In this document: one piece after another, positions 25,140 through 33,666 of the stretch
Layout: each line of letters begins with the position of its first letter
Numbering within the stretch: the first letter of the stretch is position 1
The notes under the pieces: model-generated
What the model saw: the letters and a program-made list of their open reading frames with translations, nothing else
The model's database searches: none
Told to the model about the DNA's origin: nothing
Made by a program: the position numbers and the translations under genes
Assembly: GCA_018725565.1 (NCBI GenBank)
Contig: QLUR01000005.1
Coordinates: 1 to 64,000, forward strand
Length of the DNA: 64,000 nucleotides
Direction of reading: 5' to 3'
Source: Bacillota bacterium
GTDB taxonomy: Bacteria > Bacillota > Dethiobacteria > Dethiobacterales > Dethiobacteraceae

Positions 25140-25705
25140 TGACCGTTATCATTCTGGGGTTGGGCAATCCGGGTCCGCGCTACCAGCTGACCAGGCACAA
25201 CATAGGTTTTCGGGTGGTCGATAAACTATCGGCTGTTCTTAACATACCACTTTACCAGGCGCGGTACCATGCTTATTACGGGCAGGGGCAGGTGGACGGG
25301 CGGCAGGTAGTTCTAGCCAAGCCGCTTACCTACATGAACGGCAGCGGATTAGCTGCCGCCGCTCTGTGCCAAGCCTTTGGGGTGTCGCCGGACCGCTTGC
25401 TTACCGTCTTTGACGACCTTGACCTGCCACCGGGAGCTATTCGTTTACGCCCGCGCGGCGGCAGTGGCGGCCATAATGGCCTGAAATCGCTTATTTTTCA
25501 CCTGGCAACGGAGGAATTTCCGCGCCTGCGCCTGGGAATAGGGCGCCCGGACGTGCCCAGCTTGGCAGCCTATGTCTTGGAGGCGTTTTTGCCGGAGGAG
25601 GCGTGTCAGATGGAAGAAGTGCTGGAACTGGCTGCAGAGGCAGCACTTATGTTTGTCCGGGAGGGGATTGAGGCAGCCATGAACCGTTTTAACATGAAAA
25701 AGTAG
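25139..25705 (+). CDS. pth: Peptidyl-tRNA hydrolase (SpoVC)
   Basis: The product is 188 residues. LGLGNPGPRYQLTRHNIGF carries the catalytic His and Asn (key NPGPRY and RHNIGF). KPLTYMNGSG and VFDDLDLPPGAIRLRPRGGSGGHNGLKS (key DDLDLP and GGHNGLKS) follow. It recycles peptidyl-tRNA in the cytoplasm. The start at 25139 overlaps the prs stop. Confidence 0.95.
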   Translation: MTVIILGLGNPGPRYQLTRHNIGFRVVDKLSAVLNIPLYQARYHAYYGQGQVDGRQVVLAKPLTYMNGSGLAAAALCQAFGVSPDRLLTVFDDLDLPPGAIRLRPRGGSGGHNGLKSLIFHLATEEFPRLRLGIGRPDVPSLAAYVLEAFLPEEACQMEEVLELAAEAALMFVREGIEAAMNRFNMKK

Positions 25706-25756
25706 CTTTACTTCCGGCTGTGCAGGTGGTATATTTGTGTTAACAAAAAATAATCG

Positions 25757-26020
25757 GCTATGATGGAGAAAAGTAAGGTAACCCCACTTCACAGGGAGGG
25801 GGCATCGTTGACTGGAAGTGCCCCTGAGAGTGGCTTGTCTGAAGTTCTCTCCGGAGCTGCCGGCTGAATGTATAGTAGGCTGCGCCGGGCTGTCCCGCCC
25901 GTTAAAGAGGGAAGGGTATCGGAAGCTTTATTCCCGTACCTGTGACAAGTGGGTGCGATGAGCACCAAGCAGGGTGGTACCGCGGAAACCCCGTCCCTTG
26001 ACCGGACGGGTTTTTTATTT
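25757..26020 (+). ncRNA. T-box leader, phenylalanine specifier (UUC)
   Basis: The T-box sequence AGGGTGGTACCGCG is at 25971-25984. It is followed by a terminator (CCCGTCC 25990-25996 with GGACGGG 26004-26010, then TTTTTTATTTT). Stem I closes with GGAGA (25765-25769) against TCTCC (25848-25852). Between them are AGTA (25772-25775) and GAA (25841-25843), the two strands of the specifier-loop motif. The codon next to the closing helix is TTC at 25845-25847, which is Phe. Uncharged tRNA-Phe would favour read-through into aroF-pheA, both in the Phe pathway. Val (GTT) is the alternative reading but does not fit the genes. Confidence 0.9.
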
Positions 26021-26039
26021 TAGACAGGAGGTGAAGTCA

Positions 26040-27074
26040 GTGATTGTGGTGATGAATCTGGACGCCGGGGAAAATGAGATCAAAGCCGTAATCGATAAAC
26101 TGGATGAACATGGTTACTGCGGTCATTTGATCCGCGGAGTGGCACGGTTGGTGGTTGCCGCGGTGGGGTCAGAACTGGGTGGGGTGCCTCCCGGTCTGGA
26201 AGTACTGCCTGGAGTGGAAAAAGTAGTGCGCATTATGCAGCCATTTAAACTGGTCAGCCGGGAGGTCAGGCCGGAGGATACGGTAGTGCGGGCGGGGCCG
26301 CTTCGCCTGGGGGACGGCTTTTTTTCAGTGATGGCGGGGCCATGTGCTGTGGAAAGCCGGGAACAGCTGAACGAAGCCGCTTGGGCAGTAAGGCGGGCAG
26401 GCGCCGTGGGGTTGCGGGGAGGGGCATTTAAGCCGCGGACTTCGCCTTACGCATTCCAGGGCCTGGAAAAGCTGGGGCTGGAATACCTGGCGCAGGCCGG
26501 CAAAGAAACGGGGCTGGCCGTGATAACCGAGGTGGTTGACCCGTCAAATGTGGAAATGGTGGCCGCGGTTGCCGACGTGCTTCAGGTGGGGGCGCGAAAT
26601 ATGCAAAATTTCCCCCTTCTCCGGGAAGTGGGGAAACTGCGCCGCCCGGTTTTGCTCAAGCGTGGGCTTTCAGCGACGGTAGAGGAATGGTTGATGGCGG
26701 CGGAATACATTTTATCCGAGGGCAACGAACAGGTGATCCTCTGTGAGCGCGGCATACGGACTTTTGAAACTTACACCAGGAACACGCTGGACATCAGCGC
26801 CGTGGCTCTGGCCAAGCGCCTTTCCCACCTGCCGGTAGTGGTTGACCCGAGTCATGCGGCAGGCCAGTGGCGCCTGGTGAGCCCGTTGTCGCTCGCCGCG
26901 CTGGCCGCCGGCGCGGATGGCCTGTTGATAGAAGTTCATCCCGACCCGGCGCGTGCTCTGTGTGACGGCCCGCAGTCCCTGACGCCGCTTCACTTTACGG
27001 AGTTGATGGAGGAATTGACGGCGTTGGCGGCGGCCCTTGGCAAACAGTTTGTGAGAGGAGAGCGCGTTCAATGA
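26040..27074 (+). CDS. aroF: 3-deoxy-7-phosphoheptulonate (DAHP) synthase
   Basis: The product is 344 residues and catalyses the first step of the shikimate pathway. An N-terminal ACT-like regulatory domain (about 1-75, IVVMNLDAGENEIKAVIDKL) is followed by the KdsA-like barrel: FSVMAGPCAVESREQL, RGGAFKPRTSPYAFQG, QVGARNMQNF, KRGLSATVEEW and VVDPSHAAGQW (key residues in KPRTSP and DPSHA). I chose GTG 26040, behind AGGAGGTG; the open frame extends upstream to 25974 but through the T-box terminator. It overlaps pheA by four bases and is controlled by the Phe-type T-box. Confidence 0.93.
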   Translation: MIVVMNLDAGENEIKAVIDKLDEHGYCGHLIRGVARLVVAAVGSELGGVPPGLEVLPGVEKVVRIMQPFKLVSREVRPEDTVVRAGPLRLGDGFFSVMAGPCAVESREQLNEAAWAVRRAGAVGLRGGAFKPRTSPYAFQGLEKLGLEYLAQAGKETGLAVITEVVDPSNVEMVAAVADVLQVGARNMQNFPLLREVGKLRRPVLLKRGLSATVEEWLMAAEYILSEGNEQVILCERGIRTFETYTRNTLDISAVALAKRLSHLPVVVDPSHAAGQWRLVSPLSLAALAAGADGLLIEVHPDPARALCDGPQSLTPLHFTELMEELTALAAALGKQFVRGERVQ

Positions 27075-27904
27075 AAACAAAGATCGCTTACCTGGGTCCT
27101 CAGGGCACGTTTACCGAAGAGGCAGCGTTGCGCCTTGCCGCCCTGCCGGGGATGGAGGCGGAACTGCTCCCCCGCCCGCTGATTGAGGATTGCGCCGAGT
27201 CGGTGGAGGATGGCGCCGCTGACTACGCCGTGGTACCGCTGGAGAACTCCCTGGAAGGCTCCGTCAACGTAACGCTTGATGTTCTTACCACCAGCGCCGA
27301 ATTGCAGATTGTTGCCGAGCTGGTGCTTGATATCGAACATTGCCTGTTGGCAGCTGGCGGTACCGTCGGGGAGGTCAGGCGAATCTATTCGCACCCGCAG
27401 GCCCTCGCTCAATGCCGTCGATATCTGAGACGGCATTTTCCGGGGGTAGAAACCACCTCTGTTTCCAGCACCGCGGAAGCGGCCTCCGTGGTCAGCAAGA
27501 GCGGTCCCGGCAGTGCCGCCATTGGCAGCCGCCGTGCTGCGCACAGCTATAACCTGCAGGTTCTGGCTGCTGGTATACAGGATAACGGTAACCGCACTCG
27601 CTTTGTTGTTTTCGCCAAACACGGGAAAATTCTTGGCCGCCCGGTTAAAACTTCACTGCTGTTCGTTGTTAAGAATGCGTCCGGCAGCCTGTACCGGGTG
27701 CTGCAGGCTTTCGCCGTTCATAATGTCAACCTGACCCGCATTGAATCACGGCCTGCCAAAAGCCAGCTTGGTGACTATATTTTTTTTGTAGACCTGGACG
27801 GAACTCCTGATGAACCGGCTGTCAAGCTGGCAGTCCGGGAAGCGGCTGATGAGGCGGTGTTGCTGAAGCTGCTTGGTACTTATCCAGTTCTTGTCCAGGA
27901 ATAA
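27071..27904 (+). CDS. pheA: Prephenate dehydratase
   Basis: The product is 277 residues, a monofunctional dehydratase. AYLGPQGTFTEEAAL opens the catalytic domain. YAVVPLENSLEGSVN and IYSHPQALAQCRRYL follow, and TRFVVFAKHG ends it. The ACT domain (SLLFVVKNASGSLYRVLQAF, LTRIESRPAKSQLGDYIFFVD; key ESRP) at about 195-270 should bind Phe for feedback inhibition. It converts prephenate to phenylpyruvate. The ATGA overlap with aroF and the Phe T-box make this a dedicated Phe operon. Confidence 0.94.
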   Translation: MKTKIAYLGPQGTFTEEAALRLAALPGMEAELLPRPLIEDCAESVEDGAADYAVVPLENSLEGSVNVTLDVLTTSAELQIVAELVLDIEHCLLAAGGTVGEVRRIYSHPQALAQCRRYLRRHFPGVETTSVSSTAEAASVVSKSGPGSAAIGSRRAAHSYNLQVLAAGIQDNGNRTRFVVFAKHGKILGRPVKTSLLFVVKNASGSLYRVLQAFAVHNVNLTRIESRPAKSQLGDYIFFVDLDGTPDEPAVKLAVREAADEAVLLKLLGTYPVLVQE

Positions 27905-28039
27905 AGCGCATAATCGATACTGTTTTACCTCATACTATGAGGTAAACGAGTCTGCAGGGCAAAGGGGCTACGGGCGGAGCGAACTGCTTTGACCGTACTC
28001 CGGCGCAGTACCGGCAGTACGGCAGGCTAGAGGTGTTCC

Positions 28040-28270
28040 ATGCTTTTGCTTTGGATTTGCAGGAACTGCGGCGAGCAAGTGGCCAGGCTGGCGGTGCAGA
28101 CCGGCGATGTCAGGCTGGCCACATTGACGGCGCAGGCAGGAGACGGTATAATAGAATATGATTCTGCCGGGAACATGCTGGTTCATCTTCTCTGTGAGGA
28201 GTGTTTGGAGGAACAGCGCTTACCTCTTCATAGCGAATTAATTTTTTTGCGAGGACCGAACCTCCACTAG
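28040..28270 (+). CDS. fin: Anti-sigma-F factor Fin-like zinc-binding protein
   Basis: The product is 76 residues. It has an N-terminal CRNCG and a C-terminal CEECLEE zinc-binding pair, with IIEYDSAGNMLVHLLCEEC between them. This matches Fin/YabK (DUF2757), which inhibits sigma-F in the forespore so that sigma-G can take over. The position before mfd matches B. subtilis, although here aroF-pheA separates it from pth. GAGGTG precedes the ATG. The central region is divergent from the Bacillus protein. Confidence 0.75.
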   Translation: MLLLWICRNCGEQVARLAVQTGDVRLATLTAQAGDGIIEYDSAGNMLVHLLCEECLEEQRLPLHSELIFLRGPNLH

Positions 28271-28293
28271 CTTGTTCCCCGGGAAACGGTTGG

Positions 28294-28327
28294 TTAGGCC
28301 TTGCGCGTGACAAGGCCTAATTTGTGT
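28294..28327 (+). terminator. Terminator after fin
   Basis: A perfect 10-bp stem TTAGGCCTTG (28294-28303) pairs with CAAGGCCTAA (28311-28320), followed by TTTGTGT. Confidence 0.65.
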
Positions 28328-28365
28328 TGCCGCCGGCTGAGCGAAAAATTGCGGGAGAGGTAAGA

Positions 28366-31300
28366 ATGCTGAAAAAAATGGCCCTCGAAATGCTGGCACT
28401 ACCGGGAATGGACGGTTGTTTAAAAGCGCTGGACAGAGATACAAAATCCCAGTTGATTTACGGCCTGAACGGCAGCGCCCGCACGTTGCTGATAGCGGCT
28501 GTCCGCCTGCACACTGACCGTCCGGTGTTGATTGTGGCAGCCGATACGGCGCACGCCGGAAAAATCTATGAGGACTTACTGTCAGTCTTGGGTGAGGAAG
28601 AAGTTTTTCTTTTCCCCGGGAAGGAAATGTTATCCTACTATAACATCTTGTCGGAGAGCGCTGATGTGCCGCAGCAGCGTGTTGCCGTTTTAAGGGCTGC
28701 GGCCCGCCAGAGGAACCCGGTGGTTGTGACTACTGCGACAGGAGTGTTAAGTAAAATGTCGCCTCCGGCACGCTGGCATGATTTTGGCCTGACCTTGCGG
28801 GCGGGGGCTAAACAGGAACGCGACACGCTGCTGAGCCGCCTGCTCACCGCCGGTTACGAACGTGCGGCTATGGTGGAAGCCCCCGGACAAATAGCAGTAC
28901 GCGGCGGTATTGTAGATATCTTTCCGGTAGGGGAGAGCCGGCCCTGCCGGATAGAGTTTTTTGGGGACACGGTGGAATCGCTCCGTGACTTCGACCCGCG
29001 TACCCAGCGCTCCTCCAATAAAGGACCGTTGCTGCAGCTTTCCCCGGCCAGAGAAGTGGTCATCGGGCAGGCAGAGCGAGAGCGGGCGATCAGGCAGCTT
29101 TCCCGTGAATTGCAGCTTGCGGAGGGGCGTACTCGCCAAGGTACAGCGTCTGTACCGGCAGCGCTGGCTAAAAGAGTAGGGGAACACTTGGAACAACTGC
29201 GCGCGGGGAATTATTTTACCGGAATTGACCAATACATGACCTATTTTTACCCTGAAATGTCCTCGTTATTTGCTTACTTCCCGAAGGAAACGCTTATTCT
29301 TGTCGACGACCCGCTGCGCTGTGAACAAGTTGCGCAGCAGCTGAACCGGGAACTGCGCGAAGCCCAGAGCACCCTGCTGGTACAGGGTGAGTTGCTGCCC
29401 GGACAGACAGACCCGACCTGGGATTTTCAGCAACTGCTGGCTGAGGCGGAACAGCCGTTGCTGGCGTTTTCCCAATTCATTCAAAACCTTCACTCCCGTC
29501 CCTACCGTCAGAGTTTCTCCCTTTCGTCACAGCCGGCACCCAGGTTTCTCGGACAATGGGAGATGCTGGCCCACGAACTGTCCCACTGGCGTGAACAAGG
29601 TTACCGGACAGTAATCCTGACGTCGACACGTGAACGGAGTGCCAGCCTGGCTGAAATGCTGGCGGGACATGGCATCGCCGCTGCGCAAGCCGTAAAAGAA
29701 GATGGTTTCCAGCCCCGGACAGTTATAATGCTGACCGGAAACCTGGATGAGGGTTTTGTTATGCCGGCGCTGAAACTTGCCGTGTTGACAGAACAGGATA
29801 TTTTGCCGCAGCGCAAGAAGCAGCGTCGCCTGAAAGGGAAGGAAGGCCTGCAGATTGCGGATTATCAGGAGTTGTCGGTCGGAGAATATGTTGTCCACGA
29901 ACAGCATGGCATTGGTCAGTATCTGGGGATTCGCACTCTGGAGGTAGGAGGTGCGCACCGCGACTACCTGTATGTGCAATATGCCGGTAACGATAAGTTA
30001 TATCTCCCCGTTGAACAGATCGATGTCATCCGCAAATATATCGGTGTCGAAGGAAGAAATCCCAAGCTGCATGCTTTGGGAGGCGGGGAGTGGAGCCGGG
30101 TTAAGGCGCGGGTCCAAGCATCCATCCAGGAGTTGGCAAGAGAATTGCTAGCGTTGTATGCTGCCCGGGAAACGGTCAGAGGCCATGCTTTTTTGCCGGA
30201 CCAGCCCTGGCAAAAAGATTTTGAAGCCGTTTTCCCCTACGAAGAGACCCCTGATCAGTTGCAGACCACCGCGGAAGTCAAGGAAGATATGGAAAGAAGC
30301 CGTCCGATGGACCGCCTGCTCTGCGGCGATGTCGGCTTTGGCAAGACGGAAGTCGCTTTGCGCGCAGCCTTTAAGGCGGTAATGGACGGCAAACAGGTGG
30401 CTTTTTTGGTGCCAACCACTGTGCTTGCCCAGCAGCATTATCACAATTTTATCGAACGCTTTGCCGGTTTTCCTGTTAACATTGCCATGCTTAGCCGCTT
30501 CAGCAGTACGACTGAGCAAAAAGAAACGCTGCGAGGGATAGCAGAGGAAAATATTGACATTCTTGTAGCCACCCACCGCTTACTCTCCCGTGATGTACGG
30601 TTCCACGACCTGGGATTGTTAATCATAGATGAGGAACAGCGCTTCGGTGTGCGGCACAAGGAAAAAATCAAGCTCCTTAAACAAAACGTTGATGTTTTGA
30701 CAATGACGGCTACTCCCATTCCGCGAACTTTGCATATGTCGCTGGTCGGAGTCAGGGATATGAGCATCATCGAAACCCCTCCCGAGGACCGGTACCCGAT
30801 CCAAACATATGTGCTGGAGTATTCCGACCTGCTGGTCCGTGAAGCGTTGCTGCGGGAAATAGCGCGCGGCGGCCAAGCTTATTTTGTTCACAATCGTATC
30901 GGGACAATTGAAAAATGGGCCGCCCATCTGCACCAACTGCTTCCGGAGGCAAAAATAGCTGTGGCCCACGGGCAGATGCCCGAAGGCCAGCTGGAACGGG
31001 TAATGCTGGAGTTTTTAAACGGCCGGCACGATATTTTGCTGAGTACGACGATCGTGGAAGCGGGGCTTGACATCCCGAATGTCAATACGATTATTATCAA
31101 CGAAGCCGACAAGTTTGGCCTGTCACAGCTGTATCAGCTGCGCGGCCGGGTAGGACGCTCCAACCGTATTGCCTATTGCTATCTGACCTATCAAAAAGAG
31201 AAAATCCTGTCAGAAGCTGCGGAAAAAAGATTGCAGGCCATTAAGGAATTTACGGAACTTGGCTCCGGTCTGAAGATTGCCCTCCGCGACCTGGAAATCC

Positions 31301-31896
31301 GTGGCGCCGGCAATATTCTGGGTCCGGAACAACATGGCTTTGTGATGGCCGTTGGTTTTGACTTATACGTTAAACTGCTCGATGAGGCGGTCCGCACTTA
31401 TCAGGGTAAACAAACGGAAGTTAGTGTCCTGCCGCGCGTGGAAATCACTGTCGACGCCTTTTTGCCGGCCAATTACATTGCCGATGCCCGTCAAAAGATA
31501 GTCTTTTACCAGAAAATTTCCACGGTGCAGGAACTGGAGCAGCTGCGGGAAATAAGAGAAGAGCTTAATGACCGTTTCGGTCCGGCACCGCCCGCTGCTG
31601 AAAACCTGCTTCTGGTGGTCGAACTTCGGCTGTTGGCGGCAGAATGCGGTGTGTCGGCTATCAGTGAGGAAAAAACCGAAGTTATTGTTCGCTTTCACCC
31701 TGCCCGGCATCCGGAGATTGCCAAGCTGATGATTGTTGCCAGGAAGCTGCAGGGTAAACTGACGGCACAGGCAGGAAAACAGGTTGTCCTGACGTTGCGT
31801 ATGCAGGGGCTTGGCGGCAGCGAAAAACTTTTGTCAGTGCTGGGAGTTTTTAATGATCTGAAAGAGCTTGTCAAAAGGACGGCTGTTCACTTATAA
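28366..31896 (+). CDS. mfd: Transcription-repair coupling factor
   Basis: The product is 1176 residues. The N-terminal UvrB-like region includes IAVRGGIVDIFPVGESRPCRIEFFGD (key GGIVDIFP). The RNA-polymerase-interacting domain has EYVVHEQHGIGQYLGI near residue 510. The RecG-like motor has GDVGFGKTEVALRAAF around residue 655, a DEEQRFGVRHKE Walker B, TMTATPIPRTLHMS and QLRGRVGRSNR. It removes RNA polymerase stalled at lesions and recruits UvrA. ATG 28366 follows GGGAGAGG; a GTG/TTG-type extension to 28324 would start inside the terminator tail. Confidence 0.96.
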   Translation: MLKKMALEMLALPGMDGCLKALDRDTKSQLIYGLNGSARTLLIAAVRLHTDRPVLIVAADTAHAGKIYEDLLSVLGEEEVFLFPGKEMLSYYNILSESADVPQQRVAVLRAAARQRNPVVVTTATGVLSKMSPPARWHDFGLTLRAGAKQERDTLLSRLLTAGYERAAMVEAPGQIAVRGGIVDIFPVGESRPCRIEFFGDTVESLRDFDPRTQRSSNKGPLLQLSPAREVVIGQAERERAIRQLSRELQLAEGRTRQGTASVPAALAKRVGEHLEQLRAGNYFTGIDQYMTYFYPEMSSLFAYFPKETLILVDDPLRCEQVAQQLNRELREAQSTLLVQGELLPGQTDPTWDFQQLLAEAEQPLLAFSQFIQNLHSRPYRQSFSLSSQPAPRFLGQWEMLAHELSHWREQGYRTVILTSTRERSASLAEMLAGHGIAAAQAVKEDGFQPRTVIMLTGNLDEGFVMPALKLAVLTEQDILPQRKKQRRLKGKEGLQIADYQELSVGEYVVHEQHGIGQYLGIRTLEVGGAHRDYLYVQYAGNDKLYLPVEQIDVIRKYIGVEGRNPKLHALGGGEWSRVKARVQASIQELARELLALYAARETVRGHAFLPDQPWQKDFEAVFPYEETPDQLQTTAEVKEDMERSRPMDRLLCGDVGFGKTEVALRAAFKAVMDGKQVAFLVPTTVLAQQHYHNFIERFAGFPVNIAMLSRFSSTTEQKETLRGIAEENIDILVATHRLLSRDVRFHDLGLLIIDEEQRFGVRHKEKIKLLKQNVDVLTMTATPIPRTLHMSLVGVRDMSIIETPPEDRYPIQTYVLEYSDLLVREALLREIARGGQAYFVHNRIGTIEKWAAHLHQLLPEAKIAVAHGQMPEGQLERVMLEFLNGRHDILLSTTIVEAGLDIPNVNTIIINEADKFGLSQLYQLRGRVGRSNRIAYCYLTYQKEKILSEAAEKRLQAIKEFTELGSGLKIALRDLEIRGAGNILGPEQHGFVMAVGFDLYVKLLDEAVRTYQGKQTEVSVLPRVEITVDAFLPANYIADARQKIVFYQKISTVQELEQLREIREELNDRFGPAPPAAENLLLVVELRLLAAECGVSAISEEKTEVIVRFHPARHPEIAKLMIVARKLQGKLTAQAGKQVVLTLRMQGLGGSEKLLSVLGVFNDLKELVKRTAVHL

Positions 31897-31950
31897 TTAG
31901 CTATGCGTCATGATAAGAGTCAGCCTCGGATATTGAAAGGAAGTGTTTGA

Positions 31951-32892
31951 ATGACAAGTCGGGGGCATCTCATAAAGTGGGGTGTGTTAGTCCTTTTTTT
32001 GGCGATAGTGACCTTGGTGGTGTTAAACGTTGCCGGCAGAGGTCAGGCTGTTGCCGAGGTAAACGGAGTAACAATCACGCGTACGCAACTGGACAAATAC
32101 ATTGACGTCGTACAACTGTTTATGCCTCATCTGGAGCAGATGCTGGCAGAAGAAGAACATCGCGGCCAACTTGAGAAATATATTTTGGACAGTATGATCG
32201 ATACCCTGTTAATCAGGCAGGCTGTCGACGAGCAGGGTCTACAGGTTTCAGCGGAGGAAATAGACGCAGTCTACAGTCAGGCAAAAACCGAACTGACCGC
32301 CATGTACGGTCCGGAAGAAGAAATAACCAAAAGAATGACGGAATTGAAGATCAGCGAAAATGATTTGCGGGAATTTTTAGCTGGCACCGCATATGCTGAC
32401 AAGCTGTTCAATTTCCGCCAGGCACAAATTACTGAGGAGCAAGCACGTGCTTTTTTTCTGGAAAATCCGGACTTAGCAATTACTCCGCCAATGATGGAAG
32501 TAAGCCACATTCTTGCTGAAACCGAAGAAGCGGCGCTGGCCGTCCGTGAACGGCTGTTGGCAGGGGAGGACTTTGCCACGCTTGCCGGACAGCTGTCCGG
32601 GGACCCGAGTGCTAAGGATAATCAGGGCAGCCTTGGTACTATTCCGGAAAATTCTACGAGGTATGACCCTGCCTTCATGGCCGGTGCCAGGGCTTTGTCA
32701 GCCGGCGAAATTTCCGCACCGGTGGAGTCACGGTTCGGCTGGCACATCATTAAGGTACACAGCCGTACGGAAGCTGTGGAAAAAACTTTTGAGGAAATCA
32801 AAGACGAGTTAATACAGAGCGCGGCCGAAGAAGATTTTAACAGCTATTTTGGCAGCCTGCGTGAAAAAGCATCCATAACGTACAAATTATAG
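31951..32892 (+). CDS. Membrane-anchored peptidyl-prolyl isomerase (PrsA/SurA-like)
   Basis: The product is 313 residues. One N-terminal membrane segment (WGVLVLFLAIVTLVVLNVAG) has no lipobox Cys, so it is a membrane anchor rather than a PrsA lipoprotein. A SurA-N-like helical domain (about 40-170) precedes a parvulin domain at about 185-285 with MMEVSHILAETEEAALAVRERL, DPSAKDNQGSLGTIP and RFGWHIIKVHSRTE (key SHIL, GSLG, GWHII). It probably folds exported proteins outside the membrane. It occupies the gap between mfd and spoVT, where B. subtilis has no such gene. Confidence 0.85.
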   Translation: MTSRGHLIKWGVLVLFLAIVTLVVLNVAGRGQAVAEVNGVTITRTQLDKYIDVVQLFMPHLEQMLAEEEHRGQLEKYILDSMIDTLLIRQAVDEQGLQVSAEEIDAVYSQAKTELTAMYGPEEEITKRMTELKISENDLREFLAGTAYADKLFNFRQAQITEEQARAFFLENPDLAITPPMMEVSHILAETEEAALAVRERLLAGEDFATLAGQLSGDPSAKDNQGSLGTIPENSTRYDPAFMAGARALSAGEISAPVESRFGWHIIKVHSRTEAVEKTFEEIKDELIQSAAEEDFNSYFGSLREKASITYKL

Positions 32893-32920
32893 CAAATCTT
32901 GTCCCGCCCCGGTAGCTTAT

Positions 32921-32950
32921 GAATAAAACACTTCCCCCCGATATATACTA
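32921..32950 (+). promoter_or_regulatory. Sigma-G-type promoter of spoVT
   Basis: GAATA (32921-32925), exactly 18 bp, TATACTA (32944-32950). The sigma-G consensus is GMATR-N18-CATNHTA, so only the first base of the -10 differs. B. subtilis spoVT is transcribed by sigma-G in the forespore. Confidence 0.7.
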
Positions 32951-32999
32951 TGACCAGAGGTTATGACTGTAAAGGACAGCAAATAAAGGGGGGGATAGC

Positions 33000-33554
33000 G
33001 TGAAAGCAACAGGTATTGTTCGCAGAATAGATGATCTGGGGCGTGTCGTAATCCCCAAAGAGATTCGCAGGACACTGAGGATCCGGGAAGGCGACCCGTT
33101 GGAGATTTTTGTCGACCGGGATGGTGAGGTGATCCTGAAAAAATATTCACCTATCGGTGAACTGGCTGAATTCGCCCAGGAATATGCAGACTCTCTGCAC
33201 GAGGCCTTGGGGCATGCGGCGCTGATTGCTGACAGAGACACCATCATTGCTGCTGCCGGTACGCCAAAAAAGGAATTTTTGAATCGACCTCTTTCACCCG
33301 CGGTAGAGAAAGTAATGGAAAGCCGTAAAAGTGTCTTGATAGCCAACACGGCGGAGCATAAATTTTACCGGGAGGCGGAAGAGGAAGACAGTCCGAAGTT
33401 TTTGAGCGAAGCAATCGCTCCGATCATTTCTGAAGGTGATCCGATCGGTGCTGTTATTTTGGCCAGCAGGGACAAAGCTGTCAGGATGGGTGATCTGGAG
33501 CTGAAGCTGGTTGAAACAGCGGCCGGTTTTCTGGGCAAACAAATGGAACAGTAA
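33000..33554 (+). CDS. spoVT: Stage V sporulation transcription regulator SpoVT
   Basis: The product is 184 residues. The AbrB-type N-terminus (MKATGIVRRIDDLGRVVIPK, then EIRRTLRIREGDPLEIF) is nearly invariant in SpoVT. A GAF-like domain occupies residues 55-180. It tunes sigma-G gene expression in the forespore and links to germination properties. The GTG start follows GGGGGGGAT. A sigma-G-type promoter precedes it and a strong terminator follows, so it is probably a single-gene transcript. Confidence 0.96.
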   Translation: MKATGIVRRIDDLGRVVIPKEIRRTLRIREGDPLEIFVDRDGEVILKKYSPIGELAEFAQEYADSLHEALGHAALIADRDTIIAAAGTPKKEFLNRPLSPAVEKVMESRKSVLIANTAEHKFYREAEEEDSPKFLSEAIAPIISEGDPIGAVILASRDKAVRMGDLELKLVETAAGFLGKQMEQ

Positions 33555-33565
33555 CGTGCAATCTT

Positions 33566-33593
33566 AAAAACGGTGGGCAGCCACCGTTTTTTT
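33566..33593 (+). terminator. Terminator after spoVT
   Basis: CGGTGG (33571-33576) pairs with CCACCG (33581-33586), extended by five A against the seven T that follow. Confidence 0.85.
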
Positions 33594-33666
33594 ATGGCTA
33601 TTTTTTGCGTTTGTGTTATAATGTTGAAAGATTGGCCAAAAGCCGCGTTTGAACCGAGGTGAAAGC

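Noticed and set aside
25974-26039. Upstream extension of aroF
   Set aside because: It begins inside the T-box sequence and crosses the leader terminator; GTG 26040 has AGGAGGTG.
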